DNA of 12,136 nucleotides from Candidatus Saccharimonadota bacterium (GTDB lineage Bacteria > Patescibacteriota > Saccharimonadia > Saccharimonadales > UBA4665): assembly GCA_029288515.1 (NCBI GenBank), contig JARIHB010000106.1, positions 1-12,136 of the forward strand. Reading direction: 5' to 3'. Position 1 is the stretch's first letter. Each line of letters starts with the position of its first letter. The position numbers were made by a program, and so were the translations under genes. The notes beneath the pieces were generated by a model. The model was not told the origin of the DNA. It searched no databases and was given only the letters and a program-made list of their open reading frames with translations. This document shows positions 6,768-11,833 of the stretch, in pieces.

Positions 6768-8111
6768 TTAAAAAGGCGCTCTCAGCAAGCGCCGCAGCAG
6801 GCCCTCTTCGGCGCCATCGACGGCGGTATCATCCATACGGGAAAGAGTCGTTATGCCTTCCTCGTTAGCCCACGTTTGTGTGAAAGTCGCATGAAGTGCC
6901 CCGGTCTCCGGCTTGATATAGTAGGCTGAACTCCATTCTGCATACACGAAGTTACCCCGTGCCTGCGGTATCCTCCAATGAGAGTAAATCACAACTGTCG
7001 GATCAGTTAAGTCCCTGCTTTCCCGGCCTGGCGAGTCGGCGCTGATCGTTATATTCACTACGCCTTCATATTTAGACATACGCCTGCCAATTTCTATAAT
7101 TTGCCGGCTGCCGTCTACTCGTTCTACCAATTCCCCGTCTACGCCCTCAATACCTTGCGTGCCGTCAATAATACGGGTTACATTTTCCCCGAAATTTTTT
7201 CCTGCATCACGAGACTCCTCAATCGACGGTTTGTGCGTACTTTTAGCACGATTCATTTCAACCTGCTGCAGATCGCCCATTGTTGCCCGTGCAGGCGCAG
7301 CATAGGCAAGCGCTTCGCACACGTATTCAACCTCTGCAAAACAAGGGCTAGTATCGCGAGTATCTGGGCCGCGTACTTCGTCTGCCGCTAACTTCAGCTC
7401 AGCGCGTTTCTGAGCGTAAAGTGCCTCCCATTCGCTAGTAGGCACACTGCCACGCGGCGGCATATTTTCACGTAACAGTGAGTAGTCAGTAGTATCGCGC
7501 AGGAGCACGCCAGGCCCTGTAGCATCGGTTATCGCTTCATTGGAAAAATAATACCGAACAGCAGAGACGGCCCTCGTCTCTGCTGCCGTGAATGTGGCTA
7601 CGATTTCTGTTGGTGATACCTCAAAATCAACACGTCCGTTAGCCCCATCGTGCGTAAGATACAGCACTGGTGAAGTAATTACTTCACCACCCTCAACTAT
7701 TCCCTTTTTCTCGGTGTAGGCTTCGTGCTGGTGGTGCGCCACGTCCACGAACAACTGCATCGTGCTGGCGGCGACTCTATCTTCATCAGGAGTAGTTTCG
7801 TACTGCGCAAAATCTTCGACGCCGAATCCGCTCGGCAAGCGATCCCTCAATGTGCGCCCCTCCCGTATCAACCGTTCGACGATTTGCAGCTGCTGACGAT
7901 CGTCTTCAGCTTCGTTTAGACTGCTCTGCAGTTCACTCAAACGAAAACGCTCATCGTCTCTAGTATAAGGGTTGGCGGCCGGTTGATCCGGCTTATTATC
8001 TCCAGGCAGCAAGCCGCTGGTAGGGTCAAGGCTACCATGCGGGGGTATATAATGCTGGTCGTCCTGCTCCCCATTCGTAGGCTCATCTTCAGCTGACGGG
8101 AACTCGTTCAT
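6768..8111 (-). CDS. Orphan acidic protein, 447 aa, unknown function
   Basis: I do not recognise this protein. It has no signal peptide or membrane segment. Residues 1-50 are acidic, Pro/Gly-rich and probably disordered. Residues 52-90 are charged and helix- or coiled-coil-like. Residues 145-190 and 335-425 look like mixed alpha/beta domains with strand-rich stretches (for example VVNITISA, VVIYSHW, ALHATFTQTW). The C-terminus (432-447) is an amphipathic basic helix. The frame is open upstream to a TTG at 8147, but that would place the start inside the -35 box; the ATG at 8111 lies 7 nt from the -10 and its first residues match the small paralogue's alternative frame. The last codons form an intrinsic terminator. 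Probably a lineage-restricted family. Confidence 0.85.
   Translation of the reverse strand: MNEFPSAEDEPTNGEQDDQHYIPPHGSLDPTSGLLPGDNKPDQPAANPYTRDDERFRLSELQSSLNEAEDDRQQLQIVERLIREGRTLRDRLPSGFGVEDFAQYETTPDEDRVAASTMQLFVDVAHHQHEAYTEKKGIVEGGEVITSPVLYLTHDGANGRVDFEVSPTEIVATFTAAETRAVSAVRYYFSNEAITDATGPGVLLRDTTDYSLLRENMPPRGSVPTSEWEALYAQKRAELKLAADEVRGPDTRDTSPCFAEVEYVCEALAYAAPARATMGDLQQVEMNRAKSTHKPSIEESRDAGKNFGENVTRIIDGTQGIEGVDGELVERVDGSRQIIEIGRRMSKYEGVVNITISADSPGRESRDLTDPTVVIYSHWRIPQARGNFVYAEWSSAYYIKPETGALHATFTQTWANEEGITTLSRMDDTAVDGAEEGLLRRLLRAPF
6770..6793 (-). terminator. Intrinsic terminator embedded in the end of the orphan gene
   Basis: On the minus strand a 6-bp stem GGCGCT/AGCGCC with a 7-nt loop is followed by TTTTT. 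The hairpin DNA encodes the last codons of the 447-aa protein, and the T run runs into the TAA stop. It separates this gene from the downstream small ORF/HAD operon. Confidence 0.75.
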
Positions 8112-8118
8112 GCACAAG

Positions 8119-8147
8119 ACTGTACTATCAACCAGATAATAATTCAA
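8119..8147 (-). promoter_or_regulatory. Promoter of the orphan 447-aa gene (duplicated element)
   Basis: On the minus strand, TTGAAT (8147-8142), a 17-bp spacer and TACAGT (8124-8119), then 7 nt to the ATG at 8111. A TGn-extended alternative -10, TAGTAC, overlaps it. It is the second copy of the element at 6720-6748. Confidence 0.55.
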
Positions 8148-8168
8148 TTGTTACGTCACACAATGCGA

Positions 8169-8174
8169 TACACT
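8169..8174 (+). promoter_or_regulatory. Candidate -10 of the dehydrogenase gene
   Basis: TACACT, 10 nt before the ATG at 8185. A weak -35 candidate (TTGTTA at 8148-8153) would have only a 15-bp spacer and overlaps the -35 region of the divergent gene. Low certainty. Confidence 0.3.
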
Positions 8175-8184
8175 AGATAGTAAC

Positions 8185-9111
8185 ATGTCACCATTAACCA
8201 TCTACGTCACCGAACCGCAGGTGATCAACCTAAGCATTGTGCGCGCCGCGCTGGGCGGCACACCGTACACCCTTGTAAGTGGATCGCCAGACTTCTTGGC
8301 AGGCGATGCCGCAGCCTGCAATGTAGTACTTATCCGTTCCGGCACGCATATAACAAGCACTATCCTGGCTACGATGCCCCATCTTCAACACGTGGTGCGC
8401 GTGGGCGTCGGCCTTGATAACGTTGACCTCGATTTCTGCCGGCAGCACCGCATAGCTGTTTACAACGCACCCGGTGCCAACGCTGATGCGGTTGCCGAGT
8501 ATGCTCTCACCATGATCCTGGTGGCGTTGCGCCAGCTGCACCATCTAACACGAGCCGACCAAGAAGCCTGGAACCGCTTCAAATTCAGCGGCCACGGCAT
8601 TGCCAGCCGTACCGTGGGCATCGTGGGTTTCGGGCACATCGGCAAACTATTGTACGCCAAACTGCGCAGCCTGGGTTGTCATAGTTTTATGGTGTATGAC
8701 CCATACGCCACCGACACACCGGCCGATGCCCGGATGGCATCGCTTGATGAATTGCTTGCCGGAAGTGATGTCGTATCGCTGCATCTGCCGCTCATGCCGG
8801 AAACCACACACATCATCAATGCCCAGAAGCTGGCGCTTATGAAAGATGGCGCTATCCTGCTGAATGCCGCCCGCGGCGGTATTGTTGACGAAACGGCCGT
8901 GCTGGCCCGCCAAAAGTCCAAGCCGCTTACCTATATTGCCGACACCGTAGAGGGCGAACCGCATGTTAACCCAGCCCTGCTTAACAGCCCAGGCACTGTC
9001 ATCACCCCGCATATCGCCAGCCTTACCGATGACGCCGAGGCAGCCATGGTACGCGTGGCCATAGAAAATTTGCTGGCTGGCAAACAAGCCCAGGTTATAG
9101 CTACGCCGTAG
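8185..9111 (+). CDS. D-isomer-specific 2-hydroxyacid dehydrogenase (SerA-like fold)
   Basis: NAD-dependent oxidoreductase interconverting a D-2-hydroxyacid and a 2-oxoacid. The 308 residues show the full family pattern: the substrate-loop VRVGVGLDNVD around 71-81, nucleotide-binding GFGHIG at 148-153, acidic D172 at the end of the next beta strand (NAD preference), and the catalytic triad R230 (NAARGG), E258 (VEGEP) and H276 (TPHIAS). It lacks the C-terminal ACT domain of many SerA enzymes, so phosphoglycerate dehydrogenase is only one option; D-lactate, glyoxylate/hydroxypyruvate and related substrates are equally possible. No serC or serB is nearby. The gene is monocistronic, divergent from the orphan gene, and its 3' end overlaps the convergent gene by 11 nt. 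Confidence 0.92.
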   Translation: MSPLTIYVTEPQVINLSIVRAALGGTPYTLVSGSPDFLAGDAAACNVVLIRSGTHITSTILATMPHLQHVVRVGVGLDNVDLDFCRQHRIAVYNAPGANADAVAEYALTMILVALRQLHHLTRADQEAWNRFKFSGHGIASRTVGIVGFGHIGKLLYAKLRSLGCHSFMVYDPYATDTPADARMASLDELLAGSDVVSLHLPLMPETTHIINAQKLALMKDGAILLNAARGGIVDETAVLARQKSKPLTYIADTVEGEPHVNPALLNSPGTVITPHIASLTDDAEAAMVRVAIENLLAGKQAQVIATP

Positions 9112-9565
9112 CAGCCAGCTTTTCGTATGCGGCCGGTAACTTTTCAACGTCACCCTGCAACACTACCGGCACCATGCCTTTAATCTCTTCCAAAAAGGTT
9201 GAGTCTGCCGGAATATCATTCAGGATAAAAATCGGTTTCTGCAAGTAAAAGGCAATCGCCATTTCCATTAGCACGTTGCCACCGATATAATTAAGTGTGC
9301 CGTGCTTCTCCTCGTTCACAATAAGCACCGCGTCGCCTTTAGCTACTTCATCAAAATGCCGACGCATCAGGTCGGCTTTTTTGTGATAATCGTTGTCATC
9401 TTGCAGCCAGGTACGGTAGTGGCTAACGTCGTAATCACCGCTCTCTTTCATTTTAACGGCGGTTAGCGGCACGATTGAATTATACCTACACGCCGTGAGC
9501 CGGTCGGCAACGTCGATTACCTTTTTATAGAAATTAGCGCTGGAGCAAATAGTAATTGTAGGCAT
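9101..9565 (-). CDS. Nucleoside 2-deoxyribosyltransferase-like Rossmann-fold protein
   Basis: A 154-residue soluble protein. It begins with a short strand and ICSSANFY (6-13), then an exchange of helices and strands ending in GDAVLIVNEEKHG at 77-89, NYIGGNVLMEMAIAF at 92-106 and KPIFILNDIP at 110-119. The GGN-x-L-M-E-M segment, with a Glu at 101, is typical of deoxyribosyltransferase-like proteins that often occur in archaea and CPR bacteria. Actual base-exchange activity is not established for this subgroup, so the name is a fold-level call. The frame is open to a GTG at 9580, but TATACT 6 nt before the ATG at 9565 favours that ATG. It shares 11 nt with the end of the dehydrogenase gene. Confidence 0.75.
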   Translation of the reverse strand: MPTITICSSANFYKKVIDVADRLTACRYNSIVPLTAVKMKESGDYDVSHYRTWLQDDNDYHKKADLMRRHFDEVAKGDAVLIVNEEKHGTLNYIGGNVLMEMAIAFYLQKPIFILNDIPADSTFLEEIKGMVPVVLQGDVEKLPAAYEKLAATA

Positions 9566-9571
9566 AGCACC

Positions 9572-9577
9572 AGTATA
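9572..9577 (-). promoter_or_regulatory. -10 box of the deoxyribosyltransferase-like gene
   Basis: TATACT on the minus strand, 6 nt before the ATG at 9565. The -35 region (17 bp further) has no good match. It implies a leaderless message and is the reason for rejecting the upstream GTG start. Confidence 0.5.
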
Positions 9578-9591
9578 CACGCCTCAGACAA

Positions 9592-9620
9592 TTGACACTT
9601 TTTATATATTACAGTATAAT
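9592..9620 (+). promoter_or_regulatory. Perfect consensus sigma70 promoter
   Basis: TTGACA (9592-9597), a 17-bp AT-rich spacer and TATAAT (9615-9620), all at consensus. The -10 ends 7 nt before the ATG at 9628, so the predicted start point is at or within 1 nt of the start codon. Confidence 0.9.
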
Positions 9621-9627
9621 ATGCGCC

Positions 9628-9897
9628 ATGATTCAAGCTGTGAAGGATTTACTGAGTCAGTGGAACGCCGACCACGACGAGCGCATTAAGCTGCAGCACG
9701 CCTATCTAGTTATAAGTGTGCTGGGTATTGTGGTCGCCGGCCTGGTTGGCCTGCTGAACTACGACGCCAGCCGCGCCCTGCTGCGCATTTGTTTTGCCGG
9801 CCTGGGAATTTTCGTTATTAACGGCATCGGCTGGGCGCTATTGTCCGGTTTGGTCCTGAGCCGTTTCCCGGCCCGCCGCACAGTTGCCAAGAAGTAG
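9628..9897 (+). CDS. Small two-helix membrane protein, unknown function
   Basis: An 89-residue protein with a charged, soluble N-terminus (1-24, including QWNADHDERIKLQ), two hydrophobic helices at about 25-44 and 50-78 joined by a short NYDASR turn, and a basic tail ending RRTVAKK. The N-terminus is probably cytoplasmic, giving a helical hairpin with both ends inside. I do not recognise a family. The frame is open upstream to 9592, but that would start inside the -35 box; the ATG at 9628 sits 7 nt after a perfect -10, with no space for a Shine-Dalgarno. The consensus promoter and the strong terminator directly after the TAG predict an abundant monocistronic mRNA. Confidence 0.8.
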   Translation: MIQAVKDLLSQWNADHDERIKLQHAYLVISVLGIVVAGLVGLLNYDASRALLRICFAGLGIFVINGIGWALLSGLVLSRFPARRTVAKK

Positions 9898-9937
9898 AAA
9901 AGGAAAGAAGGCTCCCATCCGAGCCTTCTTTCCTTTT
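9898..9937. terminator. Strong bidirectional intrinsic terminator
   Basis: Perfect 17-bp inverted repeat (arms 9898-9914 and 9921-9937) with a 6-nt CCATCC loop. The outer AAAA/TTTT gives a U tract in either direction. It starts right after the stop of the membrane-protein gene and also lies just downstream of the minus-strand 29-codon ORF, so it can end both convergent transcripts. Confidence 0.92.
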
Positions 9938-9949
9938 GAGTTTTGGTCG

Positions 9950-10039
9950 CTACGATTTTGCTAATAGCGCGTCGATGGCGAGCAATTTCTTGTTGTGCGT
10001 CTTGGTGAGTTCAAACGCAAGCCCACTCTTCGTTTTCAT
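9950..10039 (-). CDS. 29-codon small ORF, strongly supported by expression signals
   Basis: Unrecognised short basic peptide, MKTKSGLAFELTKTH at the start and LLAIDALLAKS at the end, with six lysines and an amphipathic C-terminal half; no signal peptide. It is far shorter than usual ORF cut-offs. Evidence that it is real: a TTGACA-16-TATAAT promoter upstream, a leader of about 56 nt that is almost pure A and C near the start, AAGGAA as Shine-Dalgarno 9 nt before the ATG, and the bidirectional terminator 12 nt after the TAG. The gene is the only one here with a clear canonical Shine-Dalgarno at normal spacing and a long leader. Alternatives: a leader-type RNA whose ORF is incidental, or a regulatory RNA. 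Confidence 0.6.
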   Translation of the reverse strand: MKTKSGLAFELTKTHNKKLLAIDALLAKS

Positions 10040-10048
10040 GTAGGTTAG

Positions 10049-10054
10049 TTCCTT
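10049..10054 (-). promoter_or_regulatory. Shine-Dalgarno of the 29-codon ORF
   Basis: AAGGAA on the minus strand with 9 nt to the ATG. It decides the start codon and contrasts with the neighbours, which mostly lack any such site. Confidence 0.6.
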
Positions 10055-10081
10055 TTGTTTTTTATTTTTTGTTGTTTTTGT

Positions 10082-10093
10082 TTGTGATCACAA
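10082..10093. promoter_or_regulatory. Perfect 12-bp palindrome, candidate operator
   Basis: TTGTGATCACAA is a perfect inverted repeat placed 8 nt after the -10 of the 29-codon ORF promoter, covering roughly +2 to +13. Such a position would let a dimeric repressor block transcription start or early elongation. The half-site GTGA resembles CRP-type half-sites but the spacing (no central gap) does not fit CRP. The regulator is unknown. Confidence 0.5.
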
Positions 10094-10101
10094 CACCCAT
10101 T

Positions 10102-10129
10102 ATTATACATAATTATTATGATTTGTCAA
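10102..10129 (-). promoter_or_regulatory. Consensus sigma70 promoter of the 29-codon ORF
   Basis: On the minus strand TTGACA (10129-10124), a 16-bp AT-rich spacer and TATAAT (10107-10102). Both hexamers match consensus exactly. The predicted start is near 10095. Confidence 0.85.
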
Positions 10130-10224
10130 TGGTATGTGTTGTCACTTGCTTACATTTTATCGCGTAATATGCAACTTACAAGCAGAAAATATTACGAACA
10201 ACAGAGGTTATCCACAGATCGCCA
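10130..10224. other. AT-rich non-coding stretch with one DnaA box
   Basis: The non-coding gap between the YjbQ stop and the small-ORF promoter. It holds TTATCCACA at 10208-10216, an exact DnaA-box consensus. I find no second exact box, no dnaA or dnaN gene in the window, and no gene in the gap on either strand. A role in initiation is not supported; it may be a titration or regulatory site, or chance. Confidence 0.35.
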
Positions 10225-10638
10225 CTATAGCACAAGCGACGGCACTTCCTCGTCAGCGGAGCCGATTATGCCCACTTCAACGGTGCGCTCCTGCGGACCA
10301 TTAAACTCGATAAGTACAATGCGTTGCCAGGTGCCCAGCTGCAGATGACCAGCCTTCACTGGTACCACCAGACCTGGTCCGACAATGGATGCCAACAAGT
10401 GATCCGGAGCATGTGACGGGTCATGCGGATGCCGCCACTGTACATTCGGCAGCATGCCGCCCAGTGCATCAAGCAAGTCCAGATCGGTTCCTGGGTCCAG
10501 GTCCGCTGTGGTAATCGCCACGGTGGTATGCGCCACAAAAATGCTTACATAGCCGGTCTTATCTACCACCTCGTTCGCGACTTTGTCGGTGATATCTATA
10601 ACTTGGCGCTTTGCGCCCGTAGGAATCGTTATCGTCAT
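10225..10638 (-). CDS. YjbQ / UPF0047 family protein
   Basis: A 137-residue soluble protein of the widespread UPF0047 (YjbQ, TIGR00149) family. Diagnostic segments: VAHTTVAI around 35-42, DLDPGTDLDLLD at 46-57, SHAPDHLLASIVG at 75-87, LGTWQRI at 101-107, and EFNGPQERTV at 111-120. Family members can complement thiamine-phosphate synthase mutants in vivo, but their normal function is unsettled. The length is typical. The ATG at 10638 starts at MTITIPT, with TACAAT 6 nt upstream and no Shine-Dalgarno. It follows the glycoside-hydrolase-like gene by 18 nt, so it may also be read through from that operon, but its function has no obvious link with it. Confidence 0.93.
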   Translation of the reverse strand: MTITIPTGAKRQVIDITDKVANEVVDKTGYVSIFVAHTTVAITTADLDPGTDLDLLDALGGMLPNVQWRHPHDPSHAPDHLLASIVGPGLVVPVKAGHLQLGTWQRIVLIEFNGPQERTVEVGIIGSADEEVPSLVL

Positions 10639-10644
10639 ACAGCT

Positions 10645-10650
10645 ATTGTA
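10645..10650 (-). promoter_or_regulatory. -10 box of the YjbQ gene
   Basis: TACAAT on the minus strand, 6 nt before the ATG, inside the 18-nt gap after the upstream gene. No good -35. Another example of the leaderless layout. Confidence 0.4.
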
Positions 10651-10656
10651 GCCGAC

Positions 10657-11829
10657 TTATTTGTCGAATAGCCAAAAATTAATATGTTTATCGTTTAAGC
10701 CGTGAATAAAATCGGTGATGACCGGCGCAGCCAGCGAGCCGAACGGGTTATCGTGGCTCCAATACGACCAGTTTGTTTCTTCGGCAGTCTGGCTCTTGTC
10801 TTCAGCAAATATGTTCACCGACACCTTGTAACCTTTAGACTGAAGGGCACCTGCCTGTTCGGTAACGGTGGCAAGTATAGCTTTGCGCTGCTGGGGCGAC
10901 AAGTACGCCGTTTTAGCCCGATCAAGGGCATACTTCTGGCTGAATGTGCCGGTATTCAGCCAGACTTGTTTCGTTTTAAGGTAATCAGCTGCTTCGCTGA
11001 CGATAGTCGGGTTCAAGAACTCAGCAGCGTTCAGTATATTGCCCTGGCCACCCTGTTTCGGCAGCCATGGGAAACCCTCCAGGCCGATAGTCGTGATACT
11101 GCCCGGAGTGATACCCTTGATATACGACAGCCAGCTGACGTAATCGCCATTTGCCCAGTTGAAGTCAGTCGGTTCGTAGGTGGCGGCGTTAAGCATAATG
11201 GTTGTTTGAACTTGCGGGAAGTACGTGCGCAGCGTGCTGATATACCGATTAACGCTCGGCGCAAAGTACTGGGCGTCGTTGTTTTTCCAATATGGCAAAT
11301 TGGCCTCGGGAAATGGTCCCCATATGCCCATCTGGCGATCAGTGATACCGGCGGCTTTCAGCTGACTGAAATAGGTAGCGAGATATTTGGTATACGCACC
11401 TTTCGAAAACTGGGCAAAGTCGATCTGGGCGTCGGTAGTATAGTCGGTTGGCTCTGCCATCACCAACGGCCGGATGCCGTACCGGGCAAATTCCTTGATA
11501 GTCGCCGCATCCTGCTGGGCAGCGGCAATAGCCGCTTTATCGGAAGCGGGCATGCCCACAAAAATCATCATGGTGTCAGTCACAAATGAATGGCAGGCCT
11601 GCTGGTATGTGCTTAGCTTGCGCAGATACGGACTTTGCGTACCGCCCAGACTCAGCGGCGCCCGACTACTGCAATTGCTTGTCTGTACATGCACCGGAGC
11701 CGCCTGGCGGAAGCTCGTTAGTGCGGCCAATGGTTTGTTGCCTGTCATAAACTGGTACACCATACCGGCAGAAAACATCATAAGGCCGAAAAATATAAGA
11801 TTAATGGTGATTACATGGCGTCGTTTCAT
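10657..11829 (-). CDS. Membrane-anchored glycoside-hydrolase-like protein (TIM-barrel type)
   Basis: A 390-residue protein with a basic start and a hydrophobic segment at about 8-28 (signal anchor or signal peptide), then a secreted domain. The repeated strand-helix pattern (TMMIFVGMP at 86-94, GIRPLVMAEP at 118-127, MGIWGPFPEAN at 167-177, TTIMLNA at 209-215, TTIGLEGFPWLP at 246-257, VWLNTG at 289-294, KVSVNIFAED at 335-344) looks like a (beta/alpha)8 barrel. E175 and E251, both at strand ends with aromatic neighbours, are candidate acid/base and nucleophile. I cannot name a GH family. Cys53 and Cys79 could form a disulphide. The frame is open upstream to 12009, but that overlaps the GT2 gene; the ATG at 11829 is 4 nt after the GT2 stop, with GGAGG 13 nt upstream. 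Confidence 0.6.
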   Translation of the reverse strand: MKRRHVITINLIFFGLMMFSAGMVYQFMTGNKPLAALTSFRQAAPVHVQTSNCSSRAPLSLGGTQSPYLRKLSTYQQACHSFVTDTMMIFVGMPASDKAAIAAAQQDAATIKEFARYGIRPLVMAEPTDYTTDAQIDFAQFSKGAYTKYLATYFSQLKAAGITDRQMGIWGPFPEANLPYWKNNDAQYFAPSVNRYISTLRTYFPQVQTTIMLNAATYEPTDFNWANGDYVSWLSYIKGITPGSITTIGLEGFPWLPKQGGQGNILNAAEFLNPTIVSEAADYLKTKQVWLNTGTFSQKYALDRAKTAYLSPQQRKAILATVTEQAGALQSKGYKVSVNIFAEDKSQTAEETNWSYWSHDNPFGSLAAPVITDFIHGLNDKHINFWLFDK

Positions 11830-11833
11830 ACTG

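Noticed and set aside
8112..8147. N-terminal extension of the orphan protein to a TTG at 8147
   Set aside because: The extension would be translated from the -35 and -10 boxes, which are conserved in the second copy where no such frame exists.
10050..10083. T-rich run as a terminator (plus strand)
   Set aside because: No preceding GC-rich hairpin; it is the complement of the A-rich leader of the 29-codon ORF.
10130..10224. Replication origin
   Set aside because: Only one exact DnaA box, no dnaA/dnaN/rpmH genes nearby and no consistent strand switch of genes around it.
10702..11589. 295-codon plus-strand ORF
   Set aside because: Antisense shadow of the glycoside-hydrolase-like gene; no start signals and no recognisable motifs.
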